Positions 1 to 7,501 of a stretch of 19,255 bases of DNA are shown here, one piece after another. The notes under the pieces were generated by a model. The model did no database searches, was not told the origin of the DNA, and saw nothing but the letters and a program-made list of their open reading frames with translations. The translations under genes and the position numbers were made by a program. Within the stretch, counting starts at the first letter, position 1. Each line of letters begins with the position of its first letter. The DNA is from an uncultured Bacilli bacterium (GTDB lineage Bacteria > Bacillota_I > Bacilli_A > RF39 > UBA660). The DNA is taken from assembly GCA_951800155.1 (NCBI GenBank), contig CATOJL010000010.1:1-19255 (forward strand). Direction: 5' to 3'.

Positions 1-2
1 GG

Positions 3-8
3 TATAAT
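3..8 (+). promoter_or_regulatory. -10 promoter element of the first gene
   Basis: A perfect TATAAT lies about 36 bases before the first start codon. The matching -35 box would be left of the window, so only half the promoter is visible. An AGGAGG ribosome site at about 31-36 precedes the ATG. Confidence 0.5.
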
Positions 9-43
9 AAGTGTATAGAAAAATAAAGTAGGAGGAGAAAGAA

Positions 44-1093
44 ATGGAAGAGAAAAAGAAACATAAAGTGATGATAGGAATCGAAGTAATTTTACTCGGA
101 ATGATTATAGCGATAGTAGGAACGAATGCAGCAAGTAGTAATCCACCATCGAATGGAGTAAGTTATAGTAAAAATAGCCAAACAACGGTAGAAGGAGCAT
201 TAAATGATTTATATACTAAAGCAAATTATGGAAATGCAAGTGCGGGACAAATATTAAGTGGCAAAACTGCTTTAGTAGGAGGAAGTAAAATAACAGGAAC
301 GATGCCAAACTATAGTAGTAATGTAGCAAGTGAGATTGTACCATGGAATGGAAATGTTTATTTTAGAATGCCAGCAGGGTATTACAATGCAGGTCAAACA
401 TGGGGTTCAGAGGTATCCGCTACAAATGCTAATTTAGCGAGTGCAATAGGCTTAACAGCAGGAAAGTTATTAAAAGGAGAAAGTGTATTAGGAATCACGG
501 GAACTGGTGAAACCTCTTGTCCTACATGCGAGAGTCAGGGTTACTATAAAGTGTATACATTTGCTAAAAGTAATCTTGATATTACAAATGACCAAAATAT
601 TGGTACAAGTTATAAACCTTTATCGTATGAAACAACTAGTTCTCTAAGAACTACGAAAATTAGTGTTACATTGGATAAAGAGATTCATAACTTAGTGGGA
701 GGTTATGTAGTGCTTAGCGGGGACATTAGAGTTTGCACCAGTCGAAACAGTGATGGTAGTTGTGCAACTACGACATATCCATTGGAATCAAGATTGCATA
801 GTATAAAAGATGATGGTACTCCTAGCTTTATGAACGGATCAACAAGTGGTATAAGAATGTCCATAGACATCTTTGATGCCAACTTTGATAGCATCTATAA
901 TGGCACAATTATTTCTGGTGGTCGTACAACGTGTAACAATAATGTGGACTGTAGTGATGTTAATGTGACACTAAGTGGTAAAGTTTTAACTCTCGAGTTT
1001 TCAAATCCTCCCTGCTCAGGAACCTGTAGAAGTAGATATGAAGGCCGTAACCTAAATTTATGGGAAGTGTATGGAAGTTTGTACTATCAATAG
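44..1093 (+). CDS. Secreted protein with pilin-like N-terminal segment
   Basis: The 349-residue product starts with a charged stretch (MEEKKKHK) followed by a hydrophobic segment at about residues 9-30, ending near NAAS. This is a signal anchor or signal peptide. Residues about 60-90 contain the motif AGQILSGKTALVGG..ITGTM, a short repeat seen in surface and phage-tail-like proteins of gut Firmicutes. A degenerate second copy (AGKLLKGESVLGITGTGE) follows near residue 140. The rest looks beta-rich and has four closely spaced Cys pairs (CPTC, CTS..GSC, CNNNVDC, CSGTC), which suggests disulfides outside the cell. AGGAGG lies 8 bases before the ATG. The function is not recognised; a surface or adhesin-like role is a guess. 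Confidence 0.7.
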   Translation: MEEKKKHKVMIGIEVILLGMIIAIVGTNAASSNPPSNGVSYSKNSQTTVEGALNDLYTKANYGNASAGQILSGKTALVGGSKITGTMPNYSSNVASEIVPWNGNVYFRMPAGYYNAGQTWGSEVSATNANLASAIGLTAGKLLKGESVLGITGTGETSCPTCESQGYYKVYTFAKSNLDITNDQNIGTSYKPLSYETTSSLRTTKISVTLDKEIHNLVGGYVVLSGDIRVCTSRNSDGSCATTTYPLESRLHSIKDDGTPSFMNGSTSGIRMSIDIFDANFDSIYNGTIISGGRTTCNNNVDCSDVNVTLSGKVLTLEFSNPPCSGTCRSRYEGRNLNLWEVYGSLYYQ

Positions 1094-1105
1094 ATTGTTG
1101 ATAGT
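1083..1105 (+). other. Hairpin overlapping the stop codon
   Basis: An 8-bp perfect inverted repeat (ACTATCAA / TTGATAGT) with a 7-nt loop spans the stop codon of the first gene. It has no T-tract after it, so it is more likely a 3' end-stabilising stem than a terminator. Confidence 0.3.
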
Positions 1106-1233
1106 GATTGGAAATGTTTTAAAATTTTCACCACAGTTTGGTAATAGGGAGTAAGAAAGAATTGTAAAAATGAATAAACTGTAACCAAGTCATGGAGCAA
1201 ATAAAGAAGTGTTTAGATAGTGAATGCAAATAG

Positions 1234-1266
1234 ATGATTTTAGTATTATACTGAAGTCATTTTTTT
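1234..1266 (+). terminator. Rho-independent terminator
   Basis: Two 13-nt arms (1234-1246 and 1248-1260) pair fully with two G-U wobbles and are followed by a run of T. It lies about 140 bases after the first gene, so that gene has a long 3' tail or a separate short transcript ends here. The rest of 1094-1558 holds no convincing gene. Confidence 0.65.
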
Positions 1267-1504
1267 AAGAGTCTACAAATAAAATTGATTTGCAAATCTC
1301 TGGTACTATTTTTGTATCTAGAGATGAAATGTAGGTTAGTATTGGAAATTTCTTCTTAAAATTGTTCTTAGTATACATTTATATTTGTTAAATGTTTTCA
1401 TACAGGGACATTTGTTTATGAAAAGAATAGTTTGTCATTGTAACTTTAGTTTATATAGTTGGATTACAAGTTGCCTTTTTCTTTTCTTTCTCTTTTTTAA
1501 CGTG

Positions 1505-1510
1505 TATAAT
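1505..1510 (+). promoter_or_regulatory. -10 element of the dCMP deaminase gene
   Basis: TATAAT directly preceded by TG lies 48 bases before the proposed start at 1559. No good -35 box is seen. A transcript beginning near 1517 would exclude the upstream in-frame ATG at 1385 and so supports the shorter protein. Confidence 0.5.
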
Positions 1511-1558
1511 AGAGGTATAGACAAAGAAAAAAGGTATGTTATAGTAGGGAGTAATAGG

Positions 1559-2047
1559 ATGAAGAGAATTGATAAAATAAATTATTATCTTGATTTAGCA
1601 GAAACAGTGTTAGAAAGAAGTACATGCATGCGAAGTAAGTATGGTGCGGTGATTGTAAAAAATGATGAAATCATTGCAATAGGATATAATGGAGCTCCAA
1701 GAGGAAGGAAAAATTGTTGTGAAATGGGCAGATGTATTCGCGAAGAATTAAAAATTCCTAGAGGAGAAAGATATGAATTATGTAGGAGTGTTCATGCAGA
1801 ACAAAATGCAATTATTAGTGCGGAAAGAACAAAGATGATTGATTCCACCTTGTATTTAGTAGGTAGAAAAAGCGAAACAAAATTTTATGTAGAAAAACCT
1901 AATCCATGTTCTTTGTGCAAAAGAATGATTATAAATGCTGGAATTAAAGATATTTATATACGAGATAGTAAGGAGGATTACCGCCATATTGATGTATCCA
2001 AATATATAGAAAATGATGAATCTTTAGAAGGTGTGTTAGGCTATTAG
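1559..2047 (+). CDS. Deoxycytidylate (dCMP) deaminase, ComEB-like
   Basis: This zinc enzyme of the CDA superfamily converts dCMP to dUMP to feed dTMP synthesis. The product is 162 residues. The catalytic HAEQN box is at 79-83 (zinc His and proton-shuttle Glu) and PCSLC at 116-120 supplies the two zinc Cys. An extra Cys cluster (C53, C54, C59, C75) lies before the HAE box, as in dCMP deaminases that bind an additional metal. The frame is open upstream to 1385, but the ATG at 1559 has AGGGAG 7 bases before it, aligns with the family N-terminus and follows a -10 box. The following DUF2779 gene begins 18 bases later and is probably cotranscribed. Confidence 0.88.
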   Translation: MKRIDKINYYLDLAETVLERSTCMRSKYGAVIVKNDEIIAIGYNGAPRGRKNCCEMGRCIREELKIPRGERYELCRSVHAEQNAIISAERTKMIDSTLYLVGRKSETKFYVEKPNPCSLCKRMIINAGIKDIYIRDSKEDYRHIDVSKYIENDESLEGVLGY

Positions 2048-2065
2048 ATAGTGTGAGGGTGAAAT

Positions 2066-3556
2066 ATGCAATTATCAAAAACAAAATATTGTAGAGGAAT
2101 TCAATGTAAAAAGATACTTTGGTTGGATACATATAAACCTGAGGAAGCCACTCAGGTAAATGATGATGCTGTTTTAGAAAATGGAACAGAGGTGGGAGAA
2201 CTTGCTAAGGGACTATTTGGAAAGTATAGTGATGTTGCCTTTTCTAAAGAACTAAGTCAGATGATAGAAAAGACAAAAGAGCTTCTTTTAAATGAAAATA
2301 TTGTAATTACAGAGGCATCTTTTCAATTTGAAAATTTATTTTGTAGTGTTGATATTTTAAAAAAGGCAAAAAATCAAATAGAATTATATGAAGTAAAGAG
2401 TTCTACAGAAATAAAGGACATTTATATACATGACATTTCTTACCAATATTATTTATTAAAAAAGTTGGGATATTCTATTACAAAAGCATCTATTGTTTCT
2501 ATTAATCCTTTTTATGAACGAAAAGGAGAACTTGATTTAAAAAAATTGTTTGTTATACATGATGTTACGAATATAGTAGAGGAAAATAGAGAACAAGTAG
2601 AAGATAATATTAGGCAAATGGAGAGGTATATGAAAACAGAAGAAATAGAGGATAATATAGATATGCATTGTTTTAAACCTTATCCTTGTCCTTATTTTTC
2701 TTATTGTACGAAGCATTTAGAAAAAGAGAATATATTTTCCTTACGAAGAATGCCCAAAAAGAAGTTGATAAAATTTTATAAGGAGGGAATAACTTCTTTT
2801 GAACAATTGAAAAAAATAAATATAAACGACCCTTATAAAAGACAGGTCCTTTATGAACTTGAAGAAAGAGAGCCTCATATAGATGTAGAAAAAATGAATA
2901 TGTTCTTGTCTACTCTTCAAGAACCACTTTATTTTTTAGATTTTGAAACATTTCAAGAAGCAATACCTAAATATGATTATACAAGACCATATATGCAAAT
3001 ACCATTTCAATATTCTTTACATTCTGTAGAAAATGGGAAGTTAAAACATAAAGAATTTCTTTCAAAACCTAATGTGGATCCAAGAAGGGAACTTGCTTTG
3101 CGACTTGTAAAGGATATCCCAATGAATGCTTGTGTTGTTGCATATAATATGATGTTTGAGAAAATGATAGTTAAGCATTTGAGTGAATTGTATCCAGATT
3201 TAAGACAACATTTGTTGTGCATTTATGAGAATATGCATGATTTAATGATTCCTTTTAAAGAGGGGTATTATTATACGAAAGAAATGAAAGGTTCTTATTC
3301 AATTAAGTATGTGCTTCCAGCTTTATTTCCTGATGAAAGAGATTTAGATTATCATCATTTAGATATGGTCCATAATGGAAAAGAAGCTATGTATTTGTTT
3401 AAAGATATGATAAATAAAGAGGAGAGGGAAGTAGAGCAAATTCGAAAAGCACTCCTTGCCTATTGTAAATTAGATACTTATGCTATGGTAAAGATATGGT
3501 ATAAACTAAAGGATTTAGTAGATACAAAACAAAAAGAAACTATGGAAGTTCCATAG
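2066..3556 (+). CDS. DUF2779 protein: Cas4-like nuclease fused to a DEDD-like exonuclease domain
   Basis: The 496-residue protein appears to have two nuclease-like halves. The N-terminal part (about 1-215) looks like a RecB/Cas4 PD-(D/E)xK nuclease: D96, E109-x-K111 and Q127 followed by tyrosines. Cys9 and/or Cys14 together with Cys202, Cys208 and Cys214 could hold a Cas4-type iron-sulfur cluster. The C-terminal part (about 285-490) is the DUF2779 region, with LDFETF (291-296), AYNMMFEK (359-366) and Y466-x3-D470, which resemble the ExoI, ExoII and ExoIII motifs of DEDDy exonucleases. No cas genes are nearby, so a general DNA repair or nucleic-acid processing role is more likely. GAGGGTGA precedes the ATG. 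The family call is firm; the activity is inferred. Confidence 0.8.
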   Translation: MQLSKTKYCRGIQCKKILWLDTYKPEEATQVNDDAVLENGTEVGELAKGLFGKYSDVAFSKELSQMIEKTKELLLNENIVITEASFQFENLFCSVDILKKAKNQIELYEVKSSTEIKDIYIHDISYQYYLLKKLGYSITKASIVSINPFYERKGELDLKKLFVIHDVTNIVEENREQVEDNIRQMERYMKTEEIEDNIDMHCFKPYPCPYFSYCTKHLEKENIFSLRRMPKKKLIKFYKEGITSFEQLKKININDPYKRQVLYELEEREPHIDVEKMNMFLSTLQEPLYFLDFETFQEAIPKYDYTRPYMQIPFQYSLHSVENGKLKHKEFLSKPNVDPRRELALRLVKDIPMNACVVAYNMMFEKMIVKHLSELYPDLRQHLLCIYENMHDLMIPFKEGYYYTKEMKGSYSIKYVLPALFPDERDLDYHHLDMVHNGKEAMYLFKDMINKEEREVEQIRKALLAYCKLDTYAMVKIWYKLKDLVDTKQKETMEVP

Positions 3557-3586
3557 TTCTTCTAGACCCTTTTCTATATGGGTTTT
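3540..3586 (+). terminator. Possible terminator after the DUF2779 gene
   Basis: A perfect 8-bp palindrome (CTATGGAA / TTCCATAG, 3540-3556) covers the stop codon. A weaker ACCC/GGGT stem at 3566-3583 follows, with a T-rich tail. Either could end the upstream transcript before the convergent tiny gene. Confidence 0.35.
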
Positions 3587-3589
3587 GTT

Positions 3590-3751
3590 TTAGTTATTCC
3601 ATGCTCTAGCACCAATTATGATTACTAAAAGAATAAATAAAACTAAGATAATAGCTGCACCGTATCCAGCTCCATAGCCATATCCGCCACCGGCATATCC
3701 ACCACATGGATTTCCGCAGCCATAACCTTGATATCCACCGTAATAATACAT
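3590..3751 (-). CDS. Tiny Gly/Tyr-rich membrane protein, YjcZ-like
   Basis: This 53-codon gene is on the minus strand. The first 31 residues are Gly/Tyr-rich with two Cys (C12, C16). They are followed by a single strongly hydrophobic segment (about residues 32-47, AAIILVLFILLVIIIG) and a short ARAWNN tail. That layout matches the tiny transmembrane YjcZ family of Bacillus, where members are annotated as sporulation proteins. A perfect AGGAGGT (plus-strand 3758-3764) sits 6 bases before the ATG, which makes it a convincing gene despite its size. It is convergent with the DUF2779 gene and divergent from the next gene. Whether it is linked to sporulation here cannot be told. Confidence 0.75.
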   Translation of the reverse strand: MYYYGGYQGYGCGNPCGGYAGGGYGYGAGYGAAIILVLFILLVIIIGARAWNN

Positions 3752-3940
3752 TATATTACCTCCTATCTAAGTCTACTATAGTTTACTCAACTTTTTTAAT
3801 TTGGTGCGTGGTAATTGACTAGGTTTCATGGATAACTCTCTATTTTCTAAATATTATAAAAGGAAAAAGAGATGAAAAAATGATTTAAAAAATGAAAAAA
3901 AGGACAAGGATTTATAAAATAGAATTGTATATATAGTAGA

Positions 3941-3957
3941 GAGATAACAAATATCTC
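3941..3957 (+). promoter_or_regulatory. 5' leader hairpin next to a ribosome site
   Basis: GAGATA and TATCTC pair around a 5-nt loop, ending 6 bases before AGGAGA (3964-3969). A TATAGT at 3932-3937 may be the -10 box of this transcript. The stem may protect the short leader. Confidence 0.3.
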
Positions 3958-3975
3958 GAAAAAAGGAGAATGGAT

Positions 3976-4815
3976 ATGAAAGAAAAAATAATAATTTTAC
4001 TCAGTGTACTTGTATTAGGATTAGGGAGTTATTTGGTGTATGATAAGGTTATGCAAGAAAAAGAAAAACCAGAAGTAAACGTGGATCAGAAAGAAGAAAA
4101 CTTAAAACAAGTGATGAACACGTTAAAAAAGCAGATTGAAGAGAGCCATATATTCAAAATTATGAATAAAGACAATGCAGAACTTCGTTTTACAAAAGAG
4201 AACTTTGAAAGCAATAAGGATAATATTTTAGCGCAGACACTTACTCTTTTAGATGAAGAGGAAAAATATGATAGTGAGGAAACATGGAATGTTATAAGTA
4301 TAGAAAAATTAAATCAACATTTAAAAAATACTTATGGAATTGACAGTCTTTCTACATATCCAGATATGAAGCTTCATGGTACAAATTATAAGTATGATGC
4401 GAGTGCGAAAAAATATACAGCAAAGCAAGAATATGGGACTGATATAGATCCACAAGGAATAGCACCAGATAGTATAGTTGCAACAGATATAGTGAAAAAT
4501 GGAGATGAGTATGTACTTACTTTGACGACTGCTACCATTGGTGATGGATTTCATGGGGATTTTGATACTGTATATTTTGATAGATACCAAACAGTTGAGG
4601 CTATGTTGGATACAAAGAAACTGGAAACTGAACCTTGCGGAGCTACACAGTGTCCTTTAGTACAATCTGAAAAGAATAAAACAGTATTAACAGGTTTATT
4701 AGAGGAATATATACAAAAACAGAAGGAAAGCATACCTTTTCGTTATCAATTTGTATTTAAAAAGAGTAATCATGGTACATTTTATCTTATTCAATTTAAA
4801 ACAATAAAACAATAA
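3976..4815 (+). CDS. Membrane-anchored extracytoplasmic protein of unknown function
   Basis: The product is 279 residues. A hydrophobic segment at about residues 3-19 is followed by a Lys/Glu-rich linker and a probable extracytoplasmic domain, so it is a signal-anchored protein. Two Cys in EPCGATQC (near residue 220) could form a disulfide. I recognise no catalytic motif. An in-frame ATG at 3970 touches the AGGAGA ribosome site with no spacer. The ATG at 3976 has the usual 6-base spacing and is preferred. The gene is monocistronic, with its own leader upstream and a terminator right behind. Confidence 0.65.
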   Translation: MKEKIIILLSVLVLGLGSYLVYDKVMQEKEKPEVNVDQKEENLKQVMNTLKKQIEESHIFKIMNKDNAELRFTKENFESNKDNILAQTLTLLDEEEKYDSEETWNVISIEKLNQHLKNTYGIDSLSTYPDMKLHGTNYKYDASAKKYTAKQEYGTDIDPQGIAPDSIVATDIVKNGDEYVLTLTTATIGDGFHGDFDTVYFDRYQTVEAMLDTKKLETEPCGATQCPLVQSEKNKTVLTGLLEEYIQKQKESIPFRYQFVFKKSNHGTFYLIQFKTIKQ

Positions 4816-4817
4816 AG

Positions 4818-4844
4818 ATAGGAGAAAAGAAATCCTATTTTTTT
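4818..4844 (+). terminator. Rho-independent terminator
   Basis: ATAGGA (4818-4823) and TCCTAT (4833-4838) form a 6-bp stem followed by a run of T, just after the stop of the anchored protein. Confidence 0.7.
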
Positions 4845-4880
4845 ATTGGATATTGTTGTTTAATAGGATACAATTCTTAC

Positions 4881-4909
4881 TTGAGAAAAAGAGGGATATA
4901 TGGTATGAT
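4881..4909 (+). promoter_or_regulatory. Sigma-A-type promoter of the ftsW/rodA-like gene
   Basis: TTGAGA (4881-4886) and TATGAT (4904-4909) are 17 bases apart, with a TG extension before the -10 box. The GTG start follows 21 bases later. Confidence 0.65.
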
Positions 4910-4930
4910 GAATAAAAAGTAGGGGATACA

Positions 4931-6088
4931 GTGAGAACAGTAATTAGAACAATAAAAGATATGGATAAGATTCTTCTTACTGTATCTATTATTTTATTTG
5001 TATTTGGGTTATTTAATATCGTAACAGCATCCAGTCAAGTATCTGTCTTACGTTATAATCAACCATTATATAATTATTTTTATAAACAACTTTTTATTTT
5101 AGTGTTAGGCTTTATTTTAACAATTTTTATTTTAATTTTTCCAACAAAAAGCTACTATTTATTTGGAAAAGCTAGTTATTTCGTAATTGCAGCGCTTTCT
5201 ATTTTAGTAACGTTTAAGGGTGAAAATTGGAGTGGGAATCAAAATTGGATTACATTACCTATTATTGGCGCTGTGCAACCTAGTGAGTTTGCGAAACCAT
5301 TTTTAATTGTTTATTTATCGCTTCTTTTTGAACAATTTTATCGAAAGCTAAGAAATAAAGATATAAAACATTATGATATGCTTGGGAAAATATTGTTGAT
5401 TGGCTCCTTTTTTCCAATCGTTATTTTTACGCAAAAAGACTATGGAACAATGATAATTGTCAGTTTGATTTTCTTCATTTTATTTTTAGTAAGTCCTATT
5501 TTAAAAGTAGAAAAATTAAAAATTTTAGGTCTTGGTCTTGGCTTCATCCTTTTTGCAGTCCTTCTTCTTTTTGCTAGTTCAAAGAACATTTTTTCAAGTG
5601 CACAAAAAAGTCGTTTTCAATTCTATGACCCATGTAGTCGTTATGAACAGGGTGGCTATCAAGTATGTAATGGATTTATTGCGATTAATTCTGGTGGATT
5701 TGTTGGAGTAGGAATTGGAAATAGTAGACAAAAATCGTATATTCCAGAATCACATACAGATTCTGTATTTGCTATTATTGCAGAAGAATATGGATTTATA
5801 GTGACATCACTCTTATTTTTCCTATATATTGTTGTTTTATATCGCCTTTTGAAACTAGCTTCTGTTGTAAGAACGATTCGTTGTAAATATATGAGCTTTG
5901 GAATAGCAGTCTATATATTTCTACACATTTTTATTAATTTGGGTGGGTTATTTGGTTCACTTCCCTTAACAGGTGTGCCGCTTCCTTTTTTATCTTATGG
6001 AGGTTCTTTTACTCTATCTCTTATCATTGCTCTTGCTATCATGCAAAGAATCCATGTTGAATATAAAAATGAAAAAATTAAACTTTAA
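4931..6088 (+). CDS. FtsW/RodA/SpoVE-family (SEDS) peptidoglycan glycosyltransferase
   Basis: SEDS proteins polymerise lipid II into glycan strands at the septum or along the sidewall, together with a class B PBP. The 385-residue product has about ten membrane segments and the family signatures NWITLP...QPSEFAK (105-122), DYGTMI (170-175), PESHTDS (272-278, with the conserved Asp D277 of the extracytoplasmic loop) and GVPLPFLSYGGSF (348-360). Cys235 and Cys246 lie in the same outer loop and might pair. The start is GTG, with AGGGGAT just upstream. Motifs cannot separate RodA from FtsW, and there is no division gene next door. It shows that the host builds peptidoglycan. Confidence 0.92.
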   Translation: MRTVIRTIKDMDKILLTVSIILFVFGLFNIVTASSQVSVLRYNQPLYNYFYKQLFILVLGFILTIFILIFPTKSYYLFGKASYFVIAALSILVTFKGENWSGNQNWITLPIIGAVQPSEFAKPFLIVYLSLLFEQFYRKLRNKDIKHYDMLGKILLIGSFFPIVIFTQKDYGTMIIVSLIFFILFLVSPILKVEKLKILGLGLGFILFAVLLLFASSKNIFSSAQKSRFQFYDPCSRYEQGGYQVCNGFIAINSGGFVGVGIGNSRQKSYIPESHTDSVFAIIAEEYGFIVTSLLFFLYIVVLYRLLKLASVVRTIRCKYMSFGIAVYIFLHIFINLGGLFGSLPLTGVPLPFLSYGGSFTLSLIIALAIMQRIHVEYKNEKIKL

Positions 6089-6143
6089 ATCCCCTTTCTT
6101 CTCTTTAATTTAGATTCTATAGGAATTACAATTTTTCATGAGA

Positions 6144-6166
6144 AGATAAAATTTATCTCTTTTTTT
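6144..6166 (+). terminator. Rho-independent terminator
   Basis: AGATAAA and TTTATCT form a perfect 7-bp stem followed by C and seven T. It separates the SEDS gene from dnaB. Confidence 0.6.
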
Positions 6167-6193
6167 GTTTTAAAGAATATGTTACACTATTAA
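6165..6193 (+). promoter_or_regulatory. Promoter of dnaB-dnaI
   Basis: TTGTTT (6165-6170) and TATTAA (6188-6193) are 17 bases apart, 15 bases before the dnaB ATG. GAGGTG is the ribosome site. The -35 box overlaps the T-tract of the terminator in front. Confidence 0.45.
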
Positions 6194-6208
6194 TAACGAG
6201 GTGTAATC

Positions 6209-7501
6209 ATGCTAAAAGAGAGGGTTTTGCCTGCAGACTTATTTACAGTCGTGAATAAAACAATTCTGCAGGATAAAGATAGAGATTTATTATATATGTT
6301 ATACCAGCCAATTATTGGGGCAGATGCAGTAAGTCTTTACTTCTCTTTCTGTATGTATTTGGATAAATTGGAAGTTTTGTCAGAGGAATGGAATCACCAT
6401 CATTTAATGACAACCTTACGGTTACCTTTAGAAACTATCATAGTGGCTCGTGAAAAACTAGAGGCGGTTGGTCTTTTAAAAACGTATGTAAAAAAAGATG
6501 CGATAAATGCGTTTGTTTATGAAATCTATTCTCCTCTTTCTGCCTATGAATTTTTTGGCAATCCACTTCTTTCTACCATTTTATACAATAATGTAGGAGA
6601 TAAGGAATATGAAAGGCTCCTCTCTGTTTTTTCCCTTCCTAAGATTAATTTAAAAGAATATGAAGATATTACTTGTAAATTTCAGGATGTTTTTGAACCA
6701 GAAGATATTACCAACTTTGAACAATTGCTCTTGGATTTAAGACAAAGTCATAAAAATAAATTAGAAATTATGGCAACGATTGATTTAGAGCATATTCTAA
6801 GTACGATTCCAGAAGAACTCCTTCATATTCGAAGTATTACAAAGGAAACAAGAGAATTTTTATATCATCTATCCTTTGTTTATGGCTTTTCTGATAATGA
6901 GATGATCGATCTCTTACAAGCTTCTTTAACTATGAAGCGAACCATTGATAAAGAAGCTCTTATGGTAAATGCGAGAAATTATTATAAATTTGAACATTTT
7001 GGAGAGCTTCCTTCTTTAGCTTTAAAAACACAACCAGAGTATTTGAGAAAAAAGAGTATGACTACAAATTTACGGGATAAAAAGATTTATGAATTTGAAA
7101 CGACTACCCCTTATGACTACTTATATAGTAAACACATAGGAACTAGGTTAACAGATACAGAAATTCAAATTTTATCTTATCTTCTTTGTGAAATGTGTTT
7201 AAATCCGGGTGTTGTCAATGTCTTATTGGATTATGTTTTACAAGAAAGTAATAATAAATTAGTTCCATCCTATGTGCAAGACGTGGCTGGTCTATTTTCA
7301 AGAAAGAGAGTGACTACTGTTGAACAAGCCATGGAATTAGCAGAAACGGAACATCAAAAAAGGTTAGAGAGGGAAAAGAAAAAAGTATCTCGAAAAAAAG
7401 AACCAGTCCCTGTTTGGATCAACAAAGAATTTGAGGTTAAGGAGGCATCCAAAGAGGAACAAGAAAAGATGAAAGAAATGATAAGTAGGGTGATTAAATG
7501 A
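6209..7501 (+). CDS. dnaB: Replication initiation and membrane attachment protein DnaB
   Basis: This is the Firmicutes-type DnaB (helicase loader component), not the hexameric helicase. With DnaD and DnaI it loads the replicative helicase at the origin and at stalled forks. The N-terminus (PADLFTVVNKTILQ..DRDLLYMLYQPIIGADAVSLY) is typical of the family's winged-helix domain. The C-terminal half contains the DnaB/DnaD helical region, including TPYDYL near residue 297, and ends in a Lys/Glu-rich tail. At 430 residues it is slightly shorter than B. subtilis DnaB. The stop overlaps the dnaI start (ATGA), the conserved dnaB-dnaI pairing, which supports both calls. Confidence 0.9.
   Translation: MLKERVLPADLFTVVNKTILQDKDRDLLYMLYQPIIGADAVSLYFSFCMYLDKLEVLSEEWNHHHLMTTLRLPLETIIVAREKLEAVGLLKTYVKKDAINAFVYEIYSPLSAYEFFGNPLLSTILYNNVGDKEYERLLSVFSLPKINLKEYEDITCKFQDVFEPEDITNFEQLLLDLRQSHKNKLEIMATIDLEHILSTIPEELLHIRSITKETREFLYHLSFVYGFSDNEMIDLLQASLTMKRTIDKEALMVNARNYYKFEHFGELPSLALKTQPEYLRKKSMTTNLRDKKIYEFETTTPYDYLYSKHIGTRLTDTEIQILSYLLCEMCLNPGVVNVLLDYVLQESNNKLVPSYVQDVAGLFSRKRVTTVEQAMELAETEHQKRLEREKKKVSRKKEPVPVWINKEFEVKEASKEEQEKMKEMISRVIK

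Noticed and set aside
1385..1558. N-terminal extension of the dCMP deaminase
   Set aside because: A TATAAT lies inside it, a good ribosome site precedes the ATG at 1559, and the extension has no family counterpart.
2066..3556. CRISPR Cas4
   Set aside because: The N-terminal half resembles Cas4, but the DUF2779 fusion and lack of cas1, cas2 or repeats point to a separate family.
6209..7501. Replicative DnaB helicase
   Set aside because: There is no Walker A box; the sequence and the dnaI neighbour identify the Firmicutes initiation protein of the same name.
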